Notes under the pieces: model-generated
Databases searched by the model: none
What the model was told of the DNA's origin: nothing
Seen by the model: the letters and a program-made list of their open reading frames with translations, nothing else
In this document: positions 1-6,800 of the stretch, one piece after another
Layout of the letters: each line of letters opens with the position of its first letter
How positions within the stretch are numbered: the first letter of the stretch is position 1
From: an uncultured Prevotellaceae bacterium
GTDB taxonomy: Bacteria > Bacteroidota > Bacteroidia > Bacteroidales > Muribaculaceae
Direction: 5' to 3'
Assembly (NCBI GenBank): GCA_945645715.1
Contig: CALZFJ010000039.1
Coordinates: 1 to 10,460 of the forward strand
Length of the DNA: 10,460 nucleotides
Made by a program: the position numbers and the translations under genes

Positions 1-820
1 TCATTGAACCCTTCTTGTTTTCAGCCGCTGCAATGTAGAGACGATTGGTGAAGGCAAGTCTGCCGTTTATCGAATATTTCAGTGTCCAGTAGCCCGATTT
101 GTTCCAATAGCCGCCTTCATCGTTGCCATAGCCCAGTGCCACATAGTTACCCGATCCGTCGATGTTGATTTCCGAACGTGCTGTGCCACGGTCTTTTCCT
201 TCAGGGTCGGTAAACTGCACTTCCACAGTCACCTTACCCTTAAAAGCAGTGGTGATGTGCAAGCGTGAATAGATGTAGTAGGCACCCACACGAATCTGCG
301 AACCGTAGTCGTTGATAAGCTTATTGTTAGGGTCGCTGTTCTTGTAGTCAACCGACGTAATCTTTATGTCGCGGTCGCTCACTGTGGTGCGAGGCGGAGT
401 CTTAGGTATCACCGGGGTCTTTGGCGGAACAGAAACCTTTGGCGGAGTCTTAGGCACGGGTGGAGTCTTAGGCACAGGGCGATTCTCCTTGATTTCCTTC
501 TTCAGAGCCTCCTTAAACTCATTGTAGGTAGCCTCGTCCTTGGTCATCATTTCGCGTGCCACACCTGTGAGCGCCTTGCTCATCTCCTTAATCTTCAGGT
601 TGTTGGGGTGCATGTCCTCGCAGCGCTTCAGTGTGTCGATGTGGGCGAGGGCATCTTCTTTCACCCCATTGGCTGTGAAGTTCTTGTTCCAGAGGTTGCT
701 CAGCTCCTCAATCGCCGTCCATTCGTCGGTGTCGAGCTGTTCCTTTATTTCGGCGCTTTTCAGAAACTGGCAAGCCTCTATCCACTTGCTTATTCTTTGC
801 TTTAATAAGATGGGATTCAT
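1..820 (-). CDS. Unrecognised protein of the Hsp70/GrpE-like module: helical domain, PKTP-repeat linker, beta-rich domain (C-terminus beyond window)
   Basis: The frame is open from an ATG at 818-820 to position 1 without a stop, giving 273 visible residues; the C-terminus lies outside the window. I do not recognise a family. Residues 1-113 are charged and predicted mostly helical, with no signal peptide or membrane segment, so the protein is probably cytoplasmic. Residues 114-143 form a proline-rich linker with four PKTP motifs. Residues 147-270 look like a beta-sandwich: alternating hydrophobic strands and a GYWNKSGYWTLKYSINGRL stretch resembling the 'W..G.Y....NG' edge seen in Bacteroidota beta-domain proteins (a resemblance only). 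There is no J-domain HPD motif. The gene lies 139 nt after the Hsp70 gene on the same strand, which suggests a functional link as client, adaptor or effector (inference). The gap holds a perfect inverted repeat and a possible promoter. No in-frame ATG lies just upstream of this start, and no Shine-Dalgarno is visible. Confidence 0.8.
   Translation of the reverse strand, partial: MNPILLKQRISKWIEACQFLKSAEIKEQLDTDEWTAIEELSNLWNKNFTANGVKEDALAHIDTLKRCEDMHPNNLKIKEMSKALTGVAREMMTKDEATYNEFKEALKKEIKENRPVPKTPPVPKTPPKVSVPPKTPVIPKTPPRTTVSDRDIKITSVDYKNSDPNNKLINDYGSQIRVGAYYIYSRLHITTAFKGKVTVEVQFTDPEGKDRGTARSEINIDGSGNYVALGYGNDEGGYWNKSGYWTLKYSINGRLAFTNRLYIAAAENKKGSM
396..479 (-). repeat. Short tandem coding repeat encoding PKTPP linker
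   Basis: Two adjacent 18-nt units at 444-461 and 462-479 differ at only two positions, and a third diverged unit lies at 396-413. A further related stretch (414-428) encodes another PKTP. On the minus strand they encode successive VPKTPP-type hexapeptides. The result is a stiff, extended linker separating the helical and beta-rich parts of the protein. Slippage of such units could vary linker length between strains (inference). Confidence 0.75.
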
Positions 821-859
821 GAAATCTCGTTGATGGAATTTATGATGGCTGTTAAATAG

Positions 860-891
860 CCAATATAGATTGCACGGCAGCACCATGCAAT
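860..891 (-). promoter_or_regulatory. Possible internal promoter for the third module gene
   Basis: On the minus strand, ATTG (888-891) is followed by 20 nt and then TATATTGG (860-867). The Bacteroidota pattern is TTTG-N19-21-TAnnTTTG, so each element has one mismatch and the spacing is right. Initiation would fall near 852, giving a leader of about 30 nt before the ATG at 820. Both elements overlap the arms of the inverted repeat at 863-897, which would suit an operator. The match is weak and could be chance in an AT-rich gap. Confidence 0.3.
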
Positions 892-897
892 CTATAT
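863..897. repeat. Perfect 12-bp inverted repeat between the Hsp70 gene and the third gene
   Basis: ATATAGATTGCA (863-874) and TGCAATCTATAT (886-897) are exact reverse complements separated by 11 nt. The repeat lies 63 nt past the Hsp70 stop and 43 nt before the next start. The stem is AT-rich and is not followed by a U-tract on the minus strand, so it is a poor intrinsic terminator. It could be an operator for a dimeric regulator, an mRNA processing hairpin, or an attenuator. Confidence 0.85.
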
Positions 898-959
898 CGA
901 CTCATGAAATATTGTGAGAGCCGGGCGCAGCGCATCGGTGCGTCAGGCATCATCGTGGG

Positions 960-2546
960 TTATTCAATGTTGGCTTTGTTGATGAAGCGCTGAGCCTCAA
1001 GGATTTCCTCCTCGCTCTTCACGCCGGTCACCTTCAGCTCAAAGTCAATCTCGTCCTTCTCCACCTGGGCGTGCACTGATAGCATACCTTCGTTGTCGAT
1101 GTTGAAGGTCACGGTGATTGGAGTCTCCTTAGGCCAGTTCTTGGTGAGGCGGAGCACTGTAGGCTCGGTGGTCACGAGGCGGCAGAATTTGTCTTCCACT
1201 TCAGCGTCCTTCTCCTTGTCGGTGAAGTCGCTCTCCCAGATGGGCAGGCGCACACCGCTCTGGTTGTCGATTGTGGTGTAGAAAGTGTCGGTGAATGAGA
1301 TAGGCAGACTGGTGTTGGCAAAAATCATGTTGCCCACGCGGTTGTTGATAAGACCGAGTCCGTAGGTCTTCGAGGTCACGTTCATCACGTTGGTGCGCTC
1401 GCAGTTGAGCTTCTTCGGGAGCTCGTCGGCATCACCGTTCTCATAGTCCTCTACTGCCTGGCGGTAAGCCTCATTCATTGCATAGATTGCAGCACCCTTG
1501 GCAACGCACTCATCGGGGTCGGTTAGCTTGGCGTCAACTCCAAACTCTGCATCTACGCGCTCCTTGATTTGCGGCATGCGGCTGCTACCACCCACAAGGA
1601 TATATTCGTCGATCTTCTCGAAGCCCTTCTCCTTTGCGATGTCGAGAATCTTGCGTGTAGCATCGATAGTCTCATTGAGCTTGTCGGCTGTGAGGGCGTC
1701 GAATAGCTCGCGGGTAATCTCGAAGCGTGCCGACTGACCTTCCCAGTTGATATTCACGTTCACCTTTGTCTTTGCTGTGAGGAGTTTCTTCTTGGTCTCG
1801 GCGAGGTTGAGGAGCTGATATTTCAGCATCTTGTTGTCGTCGAGTGAGTAGCTTGTGCCATTCTGCTCATTGAATGCACCGAGCATGTATTCGGCAAGAG
1901 CAGTGTCCCAGTCCACTCCGCCGAGGTGGTGGTCGCCACCGGTAGCAATCACTTTAATTGAGCCGCCATTCACGAGAATGAGCGTGATATCGAATGTACC
2001 GCCACCGAGGTCATACACAAGAATCGACTTGCGTTCCGACGTCTTGGTGCCGTAGGCGATTGCAGCAGCTGTAGGCTCGTTGATGATAGCGAGCACATTG
2101 AGTCCGGCAATGATACCGGCTTGCTTGGTCTGCATGCGCTCCTTGTTGCCGAAGTATGCCGGGCAAGTGATCACTACGTCCTTCACCGGCTCGGGGAAGC
2201 CGTTGGCGTCGTTGGCGTCTTTCACGAGTTTCTTCAAGATATAAGCCGAGATTTCCGACGGGTCGAGGTGGTAGGGAGTAGTGTTGCTGCCCTTGTCGAA
2301 TGCAGCATCATTACCCATGTCGCGCTTGATGAACGACACAGTCTTGTCGGGCTCGGTCTCAAGCATTCCCTTTGCCTCTTTACCCACGACCACGTTGGTC
2401 TCGTCCTCAAAATATACCACTGAAGGTGTGGTTGCATCACCCTCGAAGTTTCTCAATACTACTGCCTGGTCAAATTGATCTACCTGTGCGATGCAGCTGT
2501 AGGTAGTACCAAGGTCAATACCATAAACGGCTCTACTTTTGTCCAT
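960..2546 (-). CDS. Short, lidless DnaK-like Hsp70 family ATPase
   Basis: This is a cytoplasmic Hsp70 chaperone-like protein of 528 residues (E. coli DnaK has 638). The actin-fold ATPase is complete: phosphate-1 motif GIDLGTTYS (9-17), the catalytic-Lys region FIKR (Lys74), INEPTAAA (Glu157), phosphate-2 DLGGGTFD (179-186) and the adenosine motif ILVGGSSRMPQI (316-327). A diverged substrate-binding beta domain spans about 388-507, including a recognisable TFNIDNEGMLSVHA stretch. The protein ends about 20 residues later, so the alpha-helical lid is missing. The usual VLLLDVTPLSLG linker is replaced by an acidic insert and NVTSKTYGLGL. The position equivalent to DnaK Arg167 is Ala153. It follows the GrpE-like gene by 83 nt, so the two are probably co-transcribed. 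It is unlikely to be the housekeeping DnaK; a specialised paralogue is the better reading. The ATG at 2544-2546 gives the full phosphate-1 N-terminus; no Shine-Dalgarno is visible. Confidence 0.93.
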   Translation of the reverse strand: MDKSRAVYGIDLGTTYSCIAQVDQFDQAVVLRNFEGDATTPSVVYFEDETNVVVGKEAKGMLETEPDKTVSFIKRDMGNDAAFDKGSNTTPYHLDPSEISAYILKKLVKDANDANGFPEPVKDVVITCPAYFGNKERMQTKQAGIIAGLNVLAIINEPTAAAIAYGTKTSERKSILVYDLGGGTFDITLILVNGGSIKVIATGGDHHLGGVDWDTALAEYMLGAFNEQNGTSYSLDDNKMLKYQLLNLAETKKKLLTAKTKVNVNINWEGQSARFEITRELFDALTADKLNETIDATRKILDIAKEKGFEKIDEYILVGGSSRMPQIKERVDAEFGVDAKLTDPDECVAKGAAIYAMNEAYRQAVEDYENGDADELPKKLNCERTNVMNVTSKTYGLGLINNRVGNMIFANTSLPISFTDTFYTTIDNQSGVRLPIWESDFTDKEKDAEVEDKFCRLVTTEPTVLRLTKNWPKETPITVTFNIDNEGMLSVHAQVEKDEIDFELKVTGVKSEEEILEAQRFINKANIE

Positions 2547-2629
2547 AATCTCTATTAAGTGTTATGTTGTTAATTATTTTTTCTGTGTGATAAAGTATTT
2601 CTGTTGTAGTTTATACTATGTGATTGCAT

Positions 2630-3589
2630 TTACTGTTGCTGCTTCAGCTTGTAGGTATCTACAAATGCCGGGCGGAAAATCACCTCTCGCTCCACGCCTT
2701 TCACGGGGTCGAATGCGGTGTATTTAAATCCGCACTGCAATGCGCGTGCCACTGTGCCGTGCTTGGCGGGGTCGTCGGTTTCTACCACGTTTATCGTCTT
2801 GTGTGCGCGGCGGTCGAACGGCTCACCGGGTGTTGCCTCAAAGTTGTCGAGGTTGTATTCGTCGCAAAGCATATCCACAATCGAGAGAATGAAGTTGTTG
2901 AGCTGCTTGAGTAAGCGGTCGTAGCTGCCATCTTCGTCCTTGCGGGTGCTGTAGTAGTTGTAGGTGCTTGTTATGCTGTCGTAAAGCGAGATAATCGACA
3001 CCTTGTAGGGGCGAGTGAGCTTGTTATATACATCGTTGCGCAGTGTGTCGAGCTCTTTGTGCATCGAGTTAAACAGGTCGTCCTTGCGCACGAGGTCGCT
3101 GTAAGATTCCTTCAGCTCTGCCATCTGAGCCTTGATTGCATCAAGCTGCGGTGTGTAATCCACTGTCGGCTGTGTGGCTGTCACCACTGGCACATCTTCG
3201 GGTTTCTTTTCCTCTACCGGCTCTGCCACGGGTTTTTCTTTGCCGTCCTTGAGGGCAGCAATCTGGGCATCTTTTTCGGCAAGGGCTTTGTCGAGTGCAG
3301 CGATTTTAGCGTCTCTCTCGGCAAGAGAAGCCTTGATAGTCTCGATTTCTTTGGCTACTGTGGCACTTTTCTCGTCGCCATCGGCAACTTTAGCCTTCAT
3401 GTCGGCAATCTCTTTCTGAATCGATTGAAGTTCGCTGTAGGCGGCGCGAAGTTCTTCGTCTTTCGCTTTTATGGTTGCTTCGGCTTCGGCTGCCTTGCGA
3501 CGCTGAAGCTCCACAGAGTCTTGTAGCGCTTTCACCTGATTTATCAAATCGGTTTCGCGCTCGCTTTCAGTTTTTCCAAATAAACCCAT
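2630..3589 (-). CDS. GrpE-like nucleotide exchange factor with long N-terminal coiled coil
   Basis: The product has 319 residues and no signal peptide. Residues 15-116 are a strongly charged, heptad-like coiled coil rich in Ala, Lys and Glu. Residues 117-145 are a Pro/Glu/Val linker. Residues 146-248 are helical and fit the GrpE dimerisation helix and four-helix bundle. Residues 249-313 match the GrpE beta-wing: GEPFDRRAHKTI (255-266), VETDD (269-273), GTVARALQCGFKY (278-290) and IFRPAFVDTYK (304-314). E. coli GrpE has comparable landmarks, such as DPNVHQAI, VESDD and AAMVTVAK. GrpE proteins release ADP from Hsp70 through this wing, and the next gene is an Hsp70, so pairing is likely. The length is unusual: GrpE is normally about 180-210 residues, and the extra portion is the N-terminal coiled coil and linker. 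A generic annotation would probably call this a hypothetical coiled-coil protein. The ATG at 3587-3589 lacks a Shine-Dalgarno, which is common in this phylum. Confidence 0.8.
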   Translation of the reverse strand: MGLFGKTESERETDLINQVKALQDSVELQRRKAAEAEATIKAKDEELRAAYSELQSIQKEIADMKAKVADGDEKSATVAKEIETIKASLAERDAKIAALDKALAEKDAQIAALKDGKEKPVAEPVEEKKPEDVPVVTATQPTVDYTPQLDAIKAQMAELKESYSDLVRKDDLFNSMHKELDTLRNDVYNKLTRPYKVSIISLYDSITSTYNYYSTRKDEDGSYDRLLKQLNNFILSIVDMLCDEYNLDNFEATPGEPFDRRAHKTINVVETDDPAKHGTVARALQCGFKYTAFDPVKGVEREVIFRPAFVDTYKLKQQQ

Positions 3590-3624
3590 AGTGGCAAGTT
3601 TTTAAGTATTAAAAAATCGGCTTT

Positions 3625-3657
3625 TGTGCCTATGAATCACGGAAATCCGTAAGCACA
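3625..3657 (-). other. Compound inverted repeat in the leader of the GrpE-like gene
   Basis: An inner ACGGA-AA-TCCGT repeat (3639-3650) is nested in an outer TGTGC (3625-3629) / GCACA (3653-3657) pair. It lies 36-68 nt upstream of the GrpE-like start. The two-base inner spacer suits a protein-binding palindrome better than an RNA loop. It does not match the CIRCE heat-shock element. I found no convincing TTTG/TAnnTTTG promoter in 3590-3769. The nearest -7-like sequences, on the minus strand, are TAATTTTA (3692-3699) and TAATTTAG (3673-3680), neither with a well-spaced -33 element. Confidence 0.35.
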
Positions 3658-3756
3658 TACCATTTCACTTTGCTAAATTAATACTTTTGCTTAAAATTAG
3701 CCATTCCGGGCTTTTCTTTAACACAATTTTAACCAATTTTGTTGATGGCACCTTTC

Positions 3757-3803
3757 ACCACATAAAGCAAGCGCAGCCACTCCTGCTGCGGAATGGCTGC
3801 GCT
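3757..3803 (-). terminator. Hairpin terminator after the amidase gene
   Basis: AGCGCAGCCA (3770-3779) and TGGCTGCGCT (3794-3803) pair perfectly over 10 bp. After one mismatch, three more pairs (TCC/GGA) leave a 6-nt loop. The hairpin starts 27 nt after the amidase stop. The downstream tract on the minus strand is a weak TGCTTTAT, so termination may be partial. It separates the secreted amidase operon from the chaperone module. Confidence 0.65.
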
Positions 3804-3830
3804 GTGTGTAATAGAGCTTTCGCTGAGTGA

Positions 3831-6800
3831 TTACTTCTTGATGAGTTTCACCACTTGCTTGTTCACCTTGAGAATGTAAGCTCCTGCCGGGAGGTTATCT
3901 ACGCTGAGGGTAGCCTTTGAGCCGTCGATTGTAGCATCGGCCTTCACTGCTGCACCTGCAAGGTTGTAGATTTCCACTGCGTCGATATTGTCCACGTTCT
4001 CCACTGTTACCACGTCGGTAGCGGGGTTAGGATAAACCTTCACAGCCTTCGATGCGTCGATTGCTGCATCGATGCCGGTGGTGATATCGCCGTTCTTGAA
4101 TACCAAAGGATTCTTGGCGGGTGTCTCAGCCTCTTCGCCCTCTTCTCTTGGCAACGACACTACCATCAAGCCCTTGCCGCGGTTGAAGCCGAGAAGGTTG
4201 CCTGCATAGTCGAGTGTGAGCTGCACGAGGTCGGAGCAACCGGGCATTGTGAAGCCATACTTGAATGTAAATTCAGGCACACCGTCGATCCAGTCGATGT
4301 GGTAAACACGTACGTTGGCGTTCTCGTCGGCGATATACATTGTGCATGCGTCATTATCGAGTGCAAGTCCTGAGCCATAGCAGCCGTTGAGGTCGGTGAG
4401 GTTACCGCTGTTGAATACGGTTGCGCCCTCGTGGTTGCAAACGATGAATGCCGGTGCGAAGGTGTTGTTGTTGCCCGAGCCGCGAGTCTGCGAGAAGAAT
4501 ACGCCTTGCTTGCAGGCAGCCACGCTCACGTTGGTGTTGAGCATGCGTGCCGGAGTCTCCTCGAAGATTACCGATGGAGCCTGGTTCCAAGTGTCGGCAG
4601 TGCCGATGTTGTAGCCAAGACCGGTCTGTCCGTTGCCCGAAGGATAATCCTCGCAGAAGATAAACATCTTGCGGTCTTCACCCTTGCCAAGGAACGAGAT
4701 ACCAGTTGTGCCACCACCGATAGCCACGCCGTCGGCATTGGTGAAGCAACCATCGCTGTCCATTGTTCCGTCGAATACGTTGGTAACGCCATCAACGCCC
4801 GATGCGGGGTCGAACATCCATACACCTGCGTGTGCATCGCTCCAGTCGGTCAGATAAACCTTACCTTCGCTCACTGCTGCGCGGAATGGCGATGCGCCAT
4901 TGTTGGCAAACTCATTCTGGAGATATGTGCCCTTCAGCTCATAGTCGCGGTTGAACACTTCAAGTCCGGTAGCATAGCCCTTTGCTACATAGATAGTTCC
5001 GAAGAACGGGCTTTCGGGGTCGTTATCCACTGCTACACCACCGCGGGCATTTGTTCCCATGGCGTCAGCCGAGTAGATCACTGTGGGTGCACCCACCTTC
5101 TTGCTCTCAACTGCTACAGTCCAGCCGTAGTAGCCGTCGGCAAGTCCTGAGAAATCAGATGAAGTGATTGTTACGGCACCCTTCTTCTGTGCTCCGACAG
5201 GAATTTCGAGATAATCCGACATCATATCCTCGTCGTCGAAGTCGATCTTTCCGCCAGGAAGGATACCGAGGTCGTAGATGCGAATGTTCACGTCCTTGGC
5301 ATCGGCAGAGAGCTTGAAGTTGAATGTAACTGTGCCGCCCTCTGTTTTTGCTGTCAAGTTGTAAGCGTAGGCAGCCGGAATCTTAGGTTGGTCGATGCCC
5401 TCGGTGGTGAGGCGAGTCACTGTTCCGCCTTCGTTCACTGTCATAAGCTCGATAGCTGCTGCTGTGGTGTTGCCGTCGTCGTCGTTTGTCACCTTAGTAA
5501 GTCCCATTGTAGTGAGAGCTGTTGCAGTTGCCTCATCGGTAGTGTTCACGCCCACGAGAGTTGCATGGTTGAGACCGTCGGTGATGTCGAGAATCTTCAC
5601 TACCGGCTTGCCTTCAACCACGTCGGTTGCTGCCATGAGTGAGCGGCCTGCATACTTGAAGTAAGAAACCTTTGCACTTGGAGTCTCAATCAGTCCGTCG
5701 GCAAGTTCCACATATTTGTCGGTAGGTTCGGTGATGAAGAACTCGCGAGCCACGTGCTTGCTACCGGTGATGATAAACTTGTCGTTATTGATAGGCGAGA
5801 GCGCGATGGTGTAGTCGTCGCCGAATACGTCCTTGGCGTGTCCGGCACCGAGCTTGTTGTTGAAGCCGTAGCTCACCTGCTGTCCATCAACAATCGAGAA
5901 GATGTTGTTGAAAATCTTCACTGCCGTTGCAGTGCGGGAGGTCATCACGATAGTTCCTTCGGCAAGTGTGCCCTTGTAGAGCATTGTGTTTCCGGTGTAT
6001 GCACGGTAGAAGTTGCCCGATGCAGTGCTCTTGAACCATATTGCAGGATTGCCATCAGCCAAGCCTTCGGCATCGTTCTCCCACTTGTACACGTTCACTT
6101 CACCGCGGGTTTCGCCATCTTTCACCTGTTCGTCGTTGTAGTGGCAAAGCTCAAGAGAGCAGCCCACAAGCACGCCGTCGGCAGTGAGTGCGATGTCGGA
6201 TACTGCAAGTTCGGTTCCTTCAGTTCCCTCAGTGCCCACAGTCTTGATAATTTCGTGAGTAGCAGCGTCGATTACGTAGATGTAAGGAGCCTTAGCCTCG
6301 TCGATAGCAAGCACATAGAGGTTGTTGCCACGCAGAATAGAGCGGCGCACTGTCTTGCCCTGAAGTTCAGCAACTGCTGCCTCGCGATAAGCGGTGCCGA
6401 AGTTATACTCTCCAGCCAAGCCTATTGCCGGGTTGTTGATTTCATCGGGATAGTCAGTGTAAACCACTGTCGGTGCCACGTAGGATTCTGATTCGAGGTA
6501 GAGAAGCGGATATGCCGTTTCGTTAGCCTTTACGGTAACCGGAGCCTTATACTCGTCGAAGAGCGGCTTGTAGCCCTCGGCAGTCACGTCGAGCGTATAA
6601 TCGCCCGGTTCAAGGCCTTCAAACACGAATACGCCGTTGTAGTTATTATCCACAGTGTAGGTAGCCACCACAGTCTCGCCCTTATAGAGCTTCACCACAG
6701 CGCCGTTGATTGGCAGCCACTGGTCGATTGAGCCGGCAGCATATTTGAACAGGTCGTTCTGGATGCGCTCGTGCAGGTCTTTCACCGTACCCATGATGTA

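Noticed and set aside
1..820. J-domain protein completing a DnaK-DnaJ-GrpE set
   Set aside because: No HPD motif in the visible 273 residues; the single HPN at 71-73 is not in a J-domain context.
863..897. Recombinase-type invertible promoter element
   Set aside because: The spacer between the arms is only 11 nt, too short for an invertible segment, and no recombinase gene is present in the window.
921..949. GC-rich hairpin right after the Hsp70 stop as a terminator
   Set aside because: Only a 4-bp CGCA/TGCG core pairs cleanly and there is no U-tract, so support is too weak.
960..2546. Housekeeping dnaK
   Set aside because: The protein is about 110 residues short, lacks the lid and conserved linker, and has a diverged substrate domain.
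3059..3526. Plus-strand open frame opposite the GrpE-like gene
   Set aside because: The Phe/Leu/Cys-rich translation is the mirror of a Lys/Glu-rich coiled coil; no independent support.
3590..3769. CIRCE or other known heat-shock operator before the GrpE-like gene
   Set aside because: No TTAGCACTC-N9-GAGTGCTAA-like sequence is present.
4431..5150. Long plus-strand open frame (239 codons) opposite the amidase gene
   Set aside because: It is antisense to a clear secreted enzyme, is rich in Cys, His and Val as expected from a reverse-frame shadow, and shows no domain.
5754..6491. Plus-strand open frame (245 codons) opposite the amidase gene
   Set aside because: Same composition signature and no recognisable motif; the minus-strand gene explains the sequence fully.
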